DNA of 64,000 nucleotides from Poecilobothrus nobilitatus (lineage: Eukaryota; Arthropoda; Insecta; Diptera; Dolichopodidae), in assembly GCA_947095535.1 (NCBI GenBank), contig OX352772.1, forward strand, positions 145,371,447 to 145,435,446, in the 5' to 3' direction. This document shows positions 9,548 to 19,114 of the stretch, in pieces (within the stretch, counting starts at the first letter, position 1; each line of letters opens with the position of its first letter). A model generated the notes under the pieces. It was given only the letters and a program-made list of their open reading frames with translations, ran no database searches and was not told the DNA's origin. A program made the translations under genes and the position numbers.

Positions 9548-10054
9548 ATGTCACTTGATAAGTTTGGGCGTAGTACAGCTTCTTCTTCTTACAGAAAACT
9601 ACATACTCAAGGTCCTCCAGGTATAGGTTTCAAATTAAATTCTGAAGGAAATTATGATTTAGATAACAAAATTTTATCAAATGTTCAAGAACCAATTGAT
9701 GGAAGGGATGCAGCAACACAAAATTATGTAAATAATCATATTTTCTTTCAGAAAGATCTATTAAAAAACGAGATGAGAAAAAAGTTTACTCTTTTAGAGG
9801 CATCAGTATCTAGAGAACTTAAATTAGCAGAAGAAAAATTAAAAATATTAGAAGAAAAAATGCAAATTAATTTAGAGGAAATCAATATCAAATTCTCGCA
9901 ATTGTTAAATGAAAAATTATTACAAATGAGTGATTTTATTGAATTTCAAATCAACAAACCAATTAAATTTATTTTTGAGAGACTACAAAAAGCAGAAGCT
10001 CAAGCTCAATCAGCATTGGATTTATTAAGTGGTTTAGAACTTGAAAAAAAATAA
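9548..10054 (+). CDS. Fibre-like protein with coiled coil (168 aa)
   Basis: The N-terminus (MSLDKFGRS...) is followed by GPPGIGFKLNSEGNYDLDNK, then NVQEPIDGRDAATQNYV, a pattern shared with trimeric phage tail and virus fibre shafts. Residues about 75-165 form a long coiled coil (heptads such as LKLAEEKLKILEEKM). No C-terminal knob is visible, so it may be a stalk or a truncated fibre. Starts 31 nt after the DUF8207-like gene stops. Role as a vertex spike or attachment protein is inferred. Confidence 0.65.
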   Translation: MSLDKFGRSTASSSYRKLHTQGPPGIGFKLNSEGNYDLDNKILSNVQEPIDGRDAATQNYVNNHIFFQKDLLKNEMRKKFTLLEASVSRELKLAEEKLKILEEKMQINLEEINIKFSQLLNEKLLQMSDFIEFQINKPIKFIFERLQKAEAQAQSALDLLSGLELEKK

Positions 10055-10083
10055 TTGGGATCAGTTATCATTTAATATTCAAA

Positions 10084-10377
10084 ATGGATATACATCAAAT
10101 CGGATATACTTTAAATAATTTTTTAGATAAATATGAAGATATTTTATTAGAGGAACATTATGAACAATTAAAAATTCATTTCAATTTTTTAAAATTATTT
10201 AAAAATTCTATACAAATTGAAACGAAAGAGTATGGATACCATTGGGATATATGTCCCTATATATCAGACAACATAACAACTGTTCTAGATACTTGTCCTT
10301 GTCATTCAGCAGAACATCATATGTTAAAATGTTCCAAACTAATGGATTTATATAAAAGAATAAAAAATAAATCATAA
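10084..10377 (+). CDS. Small Cys/His protein, unknown function (97 aa)
   Basis: Intact 97-codon gene 29 nt after the fibre-like gene. The first half is helical and acidic; the second has C...C...CPCH...HH...C (WDICPY, TCPCHSAEHHMLKC), compatible with a zinc site. No match to a family that I recognise. Confidence 0.55.
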   Translation: MDIHQIGYTLNNFLDKYEDILLEEHYEQLKIHFNFLKLFKNSIQIETKEYGYHWDICPYISDNITTVLDTCPCHSAEHHMLKCSKLMDLYKRIKNKS

Positions 10378-10443
10378 TATAACTTTATATATACATAAAT
10401 AAAGAATATAAATTTTAAATATATTTTATTGTTTGCTTTTTAT

Positions 10444-10470
10444 TATATATATATATATATATATATATAA
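10444..10470. repeat. (TA)n microsatellite upstream of the integrase
   Basis: About 13 TA units directly before the integrase start region. It may mark the site where an N-terminal coding part was lost, or simply be promoter-region DNA. Confidence 0.85.
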
Positions 10471-10496
10471 ATTATATAGACACATTTTATTTAAAA

Positions 10497-11417
10497 ATGG
10501 GTAAAAGAGAGGTGGTTGAAGAGCTGCATAAACCTGCACGAAGAAATTTTAAACGCCGTAGAGTTATAATTAAAGGATTTGATGATCTTTGCCAAGCTGA
10601 TTTAGTAGAAATGGGTTCATATGCTAAAGAGAATAAAGGATTTAAATTTTTATTAACTGTGATTGACTGCTTTTCTAAGTATGCCTGGGCAATCCCTATA
10701 AAAGCAAAAACTTCAGAAAACGTCACAAAAGCAATGCAAAATATTTTTCTAACTTCTAAAAGACATCCGCAAAATTTACAAACAGATGATGGTAAAGAAT
10801 TTTTTAATAAAATATTTAAAAAATTAATGGATAAATATCATATAAATCATTATTCTACATTTAGCATATTAAAGGCCTCTATTGTTGAACGTTTTAATAG
10901 AACTTTAAAAGAAAAGATGTGGAAAGAATTTAGTTTTAATGGAAATTATAAATGGATTAACCTAATTCAAGAATTAACAAAACAATATAACAATACTAAA
11001 CATCGAACAATTAAAAAACGACCATCTGATGTCAATAAAGATAATTCTGAAAATTTACTTAAAACTATATATAATCATATTAAAATTTCACCACCATACA
11101 AATTTAAAATTGGTGACTTAGTTCGAATAAGCAAGTATAAACATGTTTTTGAAAAAGGCTACACACCAAATTGGACAACTGAAATATTCAAGATAAGAAA
11201 AGTTCAAATCACTAACCCTGTCACATACTTACTGGAAGATTATCAAGGTCAACCTATACAAGGAAGCTTCTATGAATATGAATTGTTAAAATCTAAACAT
11301 AATAATATTTACCTAGTTGAAAAAGTTATTAAAAGTAAAGATAATAAGATTTTTGTAAAATGGCTTGGATTCTCATCTGATCACAATTCATGGATAAATA
11401 AAACTGATTTAATATAG
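10497..11417 (+). CDS. INT: Polinton integrase (rve family) with C-terminal chromodomain
   Basis: Inserts the linear element DNA into the host genome. The catalytic triad is visible: D in LCQADLVEM, D in LQTDDGKEFF, and E in IVERFNRTLKEKM. After the core comes an SH3-like part (FKIGDLVRISK) and a C-terminal chromodomain (YLVEKVIKSKDNKIFVKWLG...NSW) that may direct integration to marked chromatin. The frame is intact at 306 aa. An N-terminal HHCC zinc domain is not seen. The start at MGKREVV lies close after a TA microsatellite, so the N-terminus may be short compared with relatives. Confidence 0.92.
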   Translation: MGKREVVEELHKPARRNFKRRRVIIKGFDDLCQADLVEMGSYAKENKGFKFLLTVIDCFSKYAWAIPIKAKTSENVTKAMQNIFLTSKRHPQNLQTDDGKEFFNKIFKKLMDKYHINHYSTFSILKASIVERFNRTLKEKMWKEFSFNGNYKWINLIQELTKQYNNTKHRTIKKRPSDVNKDNSENLLKTIYNHIKISPPYKFKIGDLVRISKYKHVFEKGYTPNWTTEIFKIRKVQITNPVTYLLEDYQGQPIQGSFYEYELLKSKHNNIYLVEKVIKSKDNKIFVKWLGFSSDHNSWINKTDLI

Positions 11418-11472
11418 AGAAAAAAAATTTTTTTTATTTCATATTATTTTAATTACATTTTTTTTTTTGTTT

Positions 11473-12114
11473 TTAATGAATTTCCATTTGATATGTCGGA
11501 TCCTGTTTGATTGTTCGCAAATCAATTACAGTGAAATCAGATTTATATTCTGTATCTACCATCATAATTTTTTCTGCCTCTCCATCACCTGTAATTCTTT
11601 CAACTAATATTTCTCGATATTCATGACACTGAATTTTAAGATACTTTTTAATAAAAATGCTATCATATTCACATCTCACAGTGAGTTTTTGATTCTCACC
11701 AAAATTCAATACAAAATGTCTATAAAATATATGCTCACTATTTATTATTCCACCAATATTCTGCTCTTTTAAAACTAATTCATTTCTAAAAGCTTTAATA
11801 GCATCATCTATAGATGCATATTGTGGTACTGAATCAGCTTTATCTGATAAAAATTGATCAACTGCTTGCAAAGTAGTTAATGGTTGTATTGTAGTTGTTG
11901 TTGTAATTTCACTAACATTTGTTTCTGAGGAAATTACATGTTTTAAAAACTGGACTGATAAATTCACTTTAACAGTCTCATTATTTGGAAGTAATATATT
12001 AAAGTATGTGCTCCCATAAGCTGATTGATCCAATCTAATATTAGAAGTTGGAGCTGAATTTGTTTGAATAGTAAACAAGCAAAATATTAAAATAAAAAAT
12101 GATTTCATTGTCAC
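11473..12114 (-). CDS. Secreted or virion glycoprotein candidate, unknown family (213 aa)
   Basis: Starts with a clear signal peptide: MTMKSF, then hydrophobic FILIFCLFTIQ and a small-residue cleavage region NSAPTS. Asn-glycosylation sequons occur (NET, NLS, NVS). A threonine-rich stretch (TTTTTIQPLTT) follows, then a mixed domain with two cysteines. There is no transmembrane anchor, so it is probably secreted. It lies convergent with the integrase, 56 bp away, inside the element's right arm. I do not recognise the family. Possible roles, by inference only, are host modulation or a surface protein. Confidence 0.6.
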   Translation of the reverse strand: MTMKSFFILIFCLFTIQTNSAPTSNIRLDQSAYGSTYFNILLPNNETVKVNLSVQFLKHVISSETNVSEITTTTTIQPLTTLQAVDQFLSDKADSVPQYASIDDAIKAFRNELVLKEQNIGGIINSEHIFYRHFVLNFGENQKLTVRCEYDSIFIKKYLKIQCHEYREILVERITGDGEAEKIMMVDTEYKSDFTVIDLRTIKQDPTYQMEIH

Positions 12115-12195
12115 AAAAAAATCTTTGATCTATCTTCATTCAAGGTTTATGCAGTAATGTGTTGAGAGAAATTAATAGTATATATTTTACACTTT

Positions 12196-12942
12196 TTATT
12201 TTCTAGAAAGTTCTTTATTATGTACAAACTTTACTTGACTTATAATAGAACACACATACATAAAGAGCGGTAAAAATCTATCTCTTCCATCTGAATAAGC
12301 TTCCATATAATCTAAATATTCCTCTTTTAAACTTTCAAGTAATTTTACTTTTAACTTTCAAGTAATTCTAAAATTAACTAACACGTCACCAACTTTTGAT
12401 TTTTTATTTTTTTCATTATATGTATTTTCTATTGATGCTATAAATATAATTCCTTCATCGATTCGTTTCCTTATCAGCGACTTTTTCAATTCATTCTGAT
12501 TTTCTTCATATTCATTTCTTGTCAGTGGTAATGAATCAATATGTTCAGTAATTTTATTCTTACCAGTTGGCAGAACATTTGAAATATTCTTTTCAATCAT
12601 CTCCCAATCATCTTCTTCAGAAAATGGACAATCAGCATGAAAATGATTAGGTGCTGGCTTTTTTTTATTTGTTAAACCTCTTATTTTACCAATAATGGAT
12701 ATATCGCCCCCATATACTTCTATTTTTAGATGTTGCCAATCCAAAGGAGATAAATCGAATTGGTTAGTAAATGATTCACCATTTCTAATTTTAAATAAAC
12801 AAATTTTTTCACCACCTTCTGGAGTTATGTATACCTCCAAAAAATCGTGAAATATTCTCCAATTAATTATTTTAATTGAAGCCCATTTCCGCCCACAAAT
12901 ACAATATTTATATCCATGTAAAATATTATCAGCCCAAAACAT
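12196..12942 (-). pseudogene. Unknown Polinton accessory protein with an in-frame stop
   Basis: ATG at 12,942 gives 194 codons to a TGA at 12,358-12,360. The same frame continues with 53 further coding-like codons (KEEYLDYMEAYSDGRDRF...) to a TAA at 12,196-12,198. The stop lies at a 14-bp direct repeat (actttcaagtaatt), so a small duplication may have made it. The N-terminus has a CICGRKW pair and beta-rich region. It ends in an ISIIGKIRGL segment before a charged half. Function not recognised. Confidence 0.5.
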
Positions 12943-13047
12943 TATGGTCTTGTTACTTACTAAGCTTATCGTGTTATGACTCTTTTCAATATTAAGATTA
13001 GCTTTTTATACAATTGCATAGATACAAAATTTTTTTCTTTGAATGAT

Positions 13048-13362
13048 TTATTTATTATAAACACCCAAAAAATTGTTACATTTCGGACAATAATGATTCA
13101 CATTTTTCATGTTATTAGTACAATATGGAATACAAAAACAACACCATAATCCTATCAAACACATTAGTAGAGCTGCAATATGAGTTTTGTTAGCATTTTC
13201 ATATTCAACTCTCGTTACATTTCTTTCACCACAATTGAAACATATTGCAACTTGGGGATAAGGTCCAAATGATGTTTTAAATGCTTGTCGTACAAATATA
13301 GTTGAACCAATACGTCCTTGGTTTGTGTTGTATGACGATGATGAATCTATGAATGTCTTTGA
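13048..13362 (-). pseudogene. LITAF-domain (membrane-associated zinc) protein without a start codon
   Basis: Read on the minus strand, the frame is open from 13,362 to a TAA at 13,048-13,050 (104 codons). It has the full LITAF pattern: CFNCG...TRVEY, a His followed by a hydrophobic stretch (AALLMCLIGLW), then CCFCIPYC, and the second knuckle HYCPKCNNFLGVY. LITAF/SIMPLE proteins insert a hydrophobic hairpin into late endosomal membranes and act in endosome/lysosome trafficking. The segment before the domain is serine-rich and has no ATG; a TGA lies directly upstream. Either the start is lost, or this is a spliced exon (a TTCATAG acceptor-like site occurs at the beginning). It lies inside the Polinton right arm, next to the secreted protein. 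Confidence 0.8.
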
Positions 13363-13395
13363 TCAACTAAATTCTTTAGAAAAAATTAAAAAAAA

Positions 13396-13494
13396 TCTTC
13401 TCTGGGTAAGAGCATAGAATTGGGATCGAACCTTAAACTAATAAACTTACCTAATAGACTTTATCTGCACCCTAGCACTCCTACCCACAGGAGA
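13396..13494 (-). other. Imperfect hairpin with a B-box-like GGTTCGATCC, tRNA/SINE-like
   Basis: Arms at 13,396-13,417 and 13,472-13,494 are imperfect inverted repeats of about 22 bp sharing GGGTA.GAG...TAG. On the minus strand a GGTTCGATCC box sits before the 3' arm, as in a tRNA T-arm, and the arms would pair like an extended acceptor stem. No convincing A box or cloverleaf was found, so a tRNA-derived fragment or chance hairpin are both possible. Confidence 0.35.
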
Positions 13495-13562
13495 TTTAGT
13501 TAACTCTAGCTATTTTCATATTTTATTTCTAAAATAGCAGTTTAATTAGTCTTAACCAAACA

Positions 13563-13856
13563 ATGGAGTTCGCTAGAACAATTTATATGTTTAATAAATT
13601 TTATTTAGAAAATAAAATAAATTTTAAAAAGAGATACAAGAAGGAAATTAAGTATCATATTAAGTTTCTGAGGAATTATGCTGATTCAACACTAATTCAA
13701 TTTAATTCACTCAAAGAAGATCAAGATGATAAATGGATGGATTTGGTTACACATAATTCAACAAAATTTGTTAAAATATCTTTATTACGATTAGCTAAAA
13801 TCGTAAAAAAATTTAAAGAAAATAATTATAAATATCAGAAAACGTTAAAAAAATAA
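13563..13856 (+). CDS. Small basic helical protein, unknown function (97 aa)
   Basis: An intact 97-codon gene near the right end of the element. Very lysine-rich, predicted mostly helical (FKKRYKKEIKYHIKFL, LRLAKIVKKFKENN). It could be DNA-binding or a small regulatory protein; no family recognised. It is the last frame before the terminal region. Confidence 0.45.
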   Translation: MEFARTIYMFNKFYLENKINFKKRYKKEIKYHIKFLRNYADSTLIQFNSLKEDQDDKWMDLVTHNSTKFVKISLLRLAKIVKKFKENNYKYQKTLKK

Positions 13857-14276
13857 ATAAAAAAAACTTTGTATAAGTAATACTATTATATTTCGTTTTT
13901 TCTTTTTAAATTAACAAAAGGAATTCCCCATATAGATATCGAAAAAGACTACAATTGTTCTACATATTATATCACAAGGTCATTCTTATTTCCTTATCAT
14001 AATTACAAGTTCAATAACCTGCAGAAAAAAAAGTTTTTTTTTAAATATATTAATTACTATAGTTCCTTATCAACTAATTTTTTTTCTTAGAAATTGAAAG
14101 ATTTTAAGTTTTTGTTTGTTCTGTTTTGTTTTGTTTTGTTTTGTTATTGTTCTTTTTTATTCATATAAAAATATGTTTTGCCGACGGCTTTTTCAAAAAC
14201 TATATTTTCATATAAAAAAATATGTTTTGCCGACGGGATTGAAAAAGTGTCACAGAACTCTCATAGTATAACTACT
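13857..14276. other. Right terminal region of the Polinton with a direct repeat
   Basis: Non-coding. A (TTTTG)n tract lies at about 14,118-14,147. A 28-30-bp sequence ending gttttgccgacgg is present twice in direct orientation (14,160-14,187 and 14,207-14,236). The last bases read ...ataactact before the LINE-derived flank. I infer this to be the right terminal inverted repeat; its left partner is outside the window. Confidence 0.6.
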
Positions 14277-14855
14277 AAGGTATAACAAGTGTTTACAAAT
14301 TTTTTAAAACAATTGATTGTAAGAAAATTATACTGGCCTAATACTCTTAACTTTTAAAGCATACAAAATTCCAAACAAATTTGACATCGCATGGTATCAA
14401 GTCAAAATAAAAGAATACTTCCTAAATCGTATAATGTAAAAATTGCCAACTTGTTGGTTATACCGCCAACCATTGCAAAACTCGGCAAATTGTGTAGTTT
14501 AGGCGAAGCTTGTAAAATATATAATCAAAAAAAACCAACTTTTATCAGCAAATATCCAAAATTTTTCTTCTGTTGTAAAAAATATATCAACTCCAAATAA
14601 AAATAATTTAATTTCAAAGCAAACAGCTAAAATGTCAAACTTAAGTAATGCAATTATATTACCTCTTTCCTCTTCTTCTTCAATAAAACAAAATACTAAT
14701 TCAATTAAAAGAATAGATGATAATACTACCACAAATTCTCAAATAATAATTTCATCTCCTTCTTTCACATCATATACAATATCCACTAACGATATTGATA
14801 ATCAACCTACAGATAAACAAAATAAGAGTAACAAAAATGAAGAAGAACACAATCA
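14277..14855 (+). pseudogene. Jockey-type LINE ORF1 fragment, copy A
   Basis: Shares sequence with 21,265-21,830 and 26,340-26,900 from the bases aaggtataacaag on. The reading frame contains IPPTIAKLGKLCS..GEA, then a Q/N/S/T-rich tail, as in the C-terminal part of Jockey ORF1 (gag-like) proteins. Copy A starts abruptly at the Polinton edge, lacks the 5' part of ORF1 and has frameshifts. It is the flank into which the Polinton inserted. Confidence 0.65.
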
Positions 14856-15195
14856 TAAATTTTGTATCACTATCATGAGTCATTACGATAGAACGTTGTT
14901 ATAAAAAAAATTACTTAATTTTAAGTCTCATTTGAAATTTCTTTTTTTTTTTTATATTGGTTTACATTTTGTACAAACACTTTTCTTAGGTTTTAAGTTT
15001 CAATTTGTTGCTTTCAATATAGCAACACATAATTTTTTTTTTTTTTTGTTTTTCAAAACAAGCACAATATTCTTTAAAAAATTTTTTTTTTTTGGTATAT
15101 TTTTTTAACTCAGGTGTTACAATTATACATAAATTAATGATATTACCTAATATAAAAAGTACATATTTAATATGATATAGGTAACACAAATATTT
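14856..15195. repeat. Dispersed repeat, copy 1 (second copy at 28,691-29,045)
   Basis: The block from tttgtatcactatcatgag to taggtaacacaaatattttt recurs at 28,691-29,045 with small indels in its T-runs. It begins where copy A of the LINE ORF1 fragment ends. It has no coding content and ends in homopolymer T, suggesting the 3' part of a minus-strand retroelement. Confidence 0.75.
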
Positions 15196-15900
15196 TTTTG
15201 TACATTTTAATTAATTTCTTTTCACTCACTTCAAGGTGTGTGTTTTGATCTTTTAACTTTTTTATCAATTCAGCTTCTGAATACTTCGTGTTTATATGTA
15301 CTATTTCTATTCTGGGTTTGAGTTCAGATGGGATTTTAACTTCGTAATTCTTTTCTACGTTTTCTTCAATATCACATTTAATTTTATTTCTTTCCTGATT
15401 ATTCTCAGTTTCAACAATAATTACTCCGTTTTTTCTATTATCGCTATTTTTTATTTTGAAATTTTTTGGATCTATCTTTTTATTTAATTCCATTCGAGTA
15501 GTATTACAGTTTTGCATTGCTTTTGGTTAAATTATTAAAGGAGTTTTTTTTTAATTTCTGGAACAATTTTTTTGCTTACACTTGCGTTTCCTTTCACAAT
15601 ATCAGAGAATGAGCACTGACCTACATTTAACTTTAATTCATTTTCATTCAAGCTTCTTATTCTATTACAAAGTTCATCGCTTTTTATTAAAGAATTATTT
15701 ATCACTGTATTCTATTTTTCACTATTTAATTTTTTAAGTAATTTTTAAACTTTTTCGAATTCTTTTTGTTGTTCACTTTTTATGCTTTCTAAACGGTCAT
15801 TATATTTACTTTCAATAGGTTTAAGTAGTTGTGTTACTTCATTTTAATTTTTTTTATTGAAATTTCAAATTAATTTTTATATTCATTCAATCATATTTTT
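15190..15900 (-). pseudogene. LINE ORF1 (gag-like) fragment of a second LINE type
   Basis: The minus strand reads KIDPKNFKIK..., GVIIVETENNQERNKIK, then a coiled-coil-like piece and ELKPRIEIVHIN...LIKKLKDQNTHL, typical of the RRM-like part of Jockey/R1-type ORF1 proteins. Upstream (to about 15,900) a frame-shifted stretch looks like the preceding coiled-coil region. The zinc knuckles are missing; the piece is cut off at about 15,190. Confidence 0.55.
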
Positions 15901-17024
15901 TTTACGGCACAATTAATTTTTTGTAATACCAAATCTACGTTATGTACATATATAAAGAATGCAATCTTCACAAATAAACGTAATGTTTACATTAGAATCT
16001 AATAAACTATCTGTTGTCTGTTCAAGACCCGAGCGAGCATTGAAAAATTCTCCTACATACTCTGACACATCTGATACCTGTTTCATCTGTTTAACACCGA
16101 ACACGACAAGAAAAAAATATGCAATTATATGCAATTTTTATTATTATAAATTTTTATATAAATTTTTCTTTTTTCCGTAATTTAAAATAAGTCTGATCAC
16201 TTTGAAATCAATTTTTTTACTCCAAATATCACATTGTACTTATGTCATGTCAATTGAATCATTAACAACATATTTTCCTATTTCTTTTATTAGAAATTTT
16301 TGATACATACGCTTTCATTCATCACGATCTTTTCTGGTAAGTGGTTTGAAGAAAGGTCATTCATTATGGCAGGTTGTGAGCAAAGCTCAAGAGAACTTGT
16401 TAAAAAAAGGTTTAATGTTGATTGTTGAAGGATTTGAGCTATTATTGGTACGAATCTAACATGTAAGCCGCCCAAGCTCTGTTTTTGAATTTAGATCTTT
16501 GCCTACTAGTAAATTATCAGTTATCCTTGATATTTGTATTAATTATTTTTTTTATAAATTTTTAATAAAATTAATATACGCGCTTTTTAAATTTCAACTA
16601 ATTCGATAAATTTTAATAACTGAGAAATAGACAGAGTAATACTTTAGAATTTCTTAATTTAATTTCCGTACCTAAGTTTTCTATAAGCTTAATTTGCAGA
16701 GAAGGTAAAACTGTTTGTTAAAGGTTTTTTTTCTTAACAAAATTAGCAAGACCACCACCCACCACTGGTATGAGAACGATATTTTCTATAAAAATTAAAA
16801 TTTCCACAAGTAATTTTTTTATGATTATTTAATCACGTTTCGAAGATTAATCGAACATGAATATTGCTAAGTAAAAAAAAATTTTAAAATCCAATGTATT
16901 TTTTTTGTATTGATCTAGGATAGATTTTTAATATTTATAAATATTTAACAGTAAGTAGGTAGAATTAGTTTTTGTAAGATTTTTGAACTTTAGATTTTAC
17001 AAGCTGGTTTCTAAAAAACAAATC
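15901..17024. other. AT-rich DNA, no gene seen
   Basis: Only short shadow frames. No domain, RNA gene or repeat structure that I can support before the tandem duplication starts at 17,025. Confidence 0.5.
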
Positions 17025-17049
17025 ACGGAATAATTTAACTTCTTTTTAG

Positions 17050-17520
17050 CACACTTTCAAAACATTTTGAAAAAATGTGTTTATTAGTTTCACTCTGTCC
17101 GTCTGTCCGTTTGGGTGTTTACAAAACTTCTACACCGCTTGAAATAAAGCAATTTTGTTTACGGATAGGCATCGCTAAAAAACGAATTTTGTGAAACAAC
17201 TTTTTTCTGTAGCCTCACCCGTTACAGAGCTATAGCCCTACAAAGTTCGAAAAAGCCCTATCTTTAAATTGTTATAACACGGATTCTATAAGACATATAT
17301 TCAATCTAGAAACGCTAAACAATAGCTGGTTTTATAAACTTAATAATTCGCTATTTTTAAATACCTGTAATTTGGGCTTCTATTCAAATTTTTTTGAAGT
17401 AATGTATATAAAAATTAAAACTCCAACATTATATTTTTGTTTGTGTTAATAATTTTTCTTAATAATACAGGGTTACCTTAAAATTGACAAAAGTGTGTCT
17501 TGATCTTTCCCAATTTCTCT
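17050..17520. repeat. Dispersed non-coding repeat (also at about 22,119-22,589 and 30,090-30,680)
   Basis: Shared landmarks with the 30-kb copy are tgtagccccacccg/tgtagcctcacccg, ttaaattgttata, ttgaagtaat and aattgacaaaagtgt. The unit-1 copy also has a ctctgtccgtctgtccg run like the Helentron/DINE-like repeats further right. No coding capacity. Confidence 0.7.
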
Positions 17521-17809
17521 AACATTTATTAGAATTTTTCATTTTATTTAAAAATAAACCAATCATGCAATGGTTGAAGATGTTAAGATCACAATTTATT
17601 ATTTCACAGAACTCTATTGGTATTTTATTAAAACGACCTAAGACATAATCTAAATACGTGTCTGAAACAGGTCTTGTAGTAAAGTATTTACAAAGGACAA
17701 TAAACCATTTTTTAGTAACTATAAGCCAATATTTATCAATAAGTTCATTTGAGTTCAAAATATCTAATTTGAAATCACCACAAACAACAAAATTACAGGA
17801 CTTTTGCAT
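17519..17809 (-). pseudogene. LINE endonuclease (APE) C-terminal fragment
   Basis: Reads FVVCGDFKLDILNSN and later SDTYLDYVLGRFN, equivalent to the GDFN and D(H)VL motifs of LINE AP-endonucleases; the final SDH motif is degraded (FNHCMIG). About 96 codons; the rest of ORF2 is absent. The same fragment is at 22,588-22,878. Confidence 0.7.
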
Positions 17810-18872
17810 TATTTAAGATATAATCGAATTCACCACAAACAACGAAACGAGCATTACAATTATGAATTTTATAAAAACAAAAGAGTAAACTGATTTTAAA
17901 CACCACAAGATATTTTAACGTCAGACGAATTAAGATTATAATGAAAATTTTACAAATATATTTTAAATTTAATTTGGTTTTCAATAACAATTATATCTCG
18001 TATTTTTAAAATAATTAGATTTAAAATCAAAAATCAAAATTTCAAGTACCAAAACGAGATCAGGTATGTAGTCTCAAATTTTATTTTGTTCACAAAATGA
18101 AATTTAGTCCGGCTCTGTTCTAAATTTAATTTTAAAATTAATAAAATTATTGTTAATCTTATAGTTTTAAAGGAAAAAAAACATCATATGTTTTTTATAT
18201 AAATGTTAAAGAAGAAAAAAAAAGTAATTTTTAGTTAGTACATAACCGATACTTGGATCGATCAAATCATTAAATTTATATATGTATAAAAAAAAATTGA
18301 AATGTAATATTGTTCAAATAAAAAAAAATTTAAAAAGAAGAAAATTAAGAACGGGAAAAATATATTAAATAAAATTAAAAAAGAAAACATAAGTGTTTTA
18401 ATAAGAAGAAATTAAAAGAATTATATCTAAAAGGAGAAAAACATTTTCTACAGGTATTTTCTCTAAAATTTTAAGATGGTAAATAAATAAATCAAAGTTT
18501 TGTATTAGACTTTTTACATTTTGCTGAATAATAAAAAAAATAGCAAAATTATTATTATTATTATAGCATAAATTATCAATGATGTTCACTGATCACTGAA
18601 TAAGGTCATTATGATGAGATTTAAATTATTTTGTGACATAAGAAATAGTTCTTAAGTTTAATTGTTAATTTTAATTTTAGTTTAATTATTTTAATTTAAT
18701 ATTTTAGTTGGAGGTTTTCAAATGATCTTATGAAGATGACTCCACGAACATCAGATTTTCCCATTTTAATAACAATAAATGTTTTATAAACGATAAATAT
18801 TTGTATCCTAGTGTTTTATTTTTAATGTTTTTGAGTATAATGCCTGGCTGTACTTAAAGCGGTAAATAGATG

Positions 18873-18990
18873 GCGTAACATGTCACGCGTAACAAATTTT
18901 TCCGTGTGTGATGTTTTTGTATTACGCGTAACATATCCGCCAAAATATCAAAAAAATTTTTCTCGCGTGTGTGTCGATGTTCGCGTAACA
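18873..18990. repeat. Four spaced GCGTAACA motifs before the Harbinger remnant
   Basis: The octamer gcgtaaca occurs at 18,873, 18,887, 18,926 and 18,983, in a locally CpG-rich stretch of otherwise AT-rich DNA. The equivalent set is in unit 2 at +5,081. Position just upstream of the MADF reading frame suggests subterminal transposase-binding sites; inferred. Confidence 0.65.
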
Positions 18991-19114
18991 TGTGAATTTT
19001 TAAAATAAAATTTGAGTCATAAAGTAAATTTTGAGGGTGGAACAACTACGAAAAAACAATGTACGTAATAAGTATATACTAAAAAATTGTTTTTATTTTA
19101 TTTTATTTTATAGA

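Larger units (their letters stand above)
1..14276. mobile_element. Polinton/Maverick (adintovirus-like) element, right-hand part
   Basis: The genes of a Polinton are all here: protein-primed family B DNA polymerase, retroviral-type integrase with chromodomain, FtsK/HerA-type packaging ATPase, adenain-type cysteine protease, double-jelly-roll capsid and penton-like protein, plus PLA2-like and fibre-like virion proteins. The left terminus is outside the window, because the polymerase frame is open at base 1. The right end is placed at about 14,276: from 14,277 the DNA matches the middle of a LINE-derived repeat also found at about 21,265 and 26,340, and the last element bases read ACT, as expected for Polinton ends beginning AGT. 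The lesions are few: a polymerase frameshift, capsid and ATPase stop codons, and a frame break in the PLA2/core pair. This suggests a fairly recent insertion that can no longer act by itself. Confidence 0.93.

Noticed and set aside
10487..10726. Minus-strand frame opposite the integrase
   Set aside because: Overlaps the conserved catalytic core of the integrase; no domain of its own.
14499..14732. Minus-strand frame of 77 codons opposite LINE ORF1 copy A
   Set aside because: Antisense shadow of the Q/N/S/T-rich ORF1 tail; runs of F and E follow from poly-A/T codons.
15959..16180. CFIC-containing plus-strand frame of 73 codons
   Set aside because: One CxxC is not enough for a zinc finger and there is no partner motif or repeat support.
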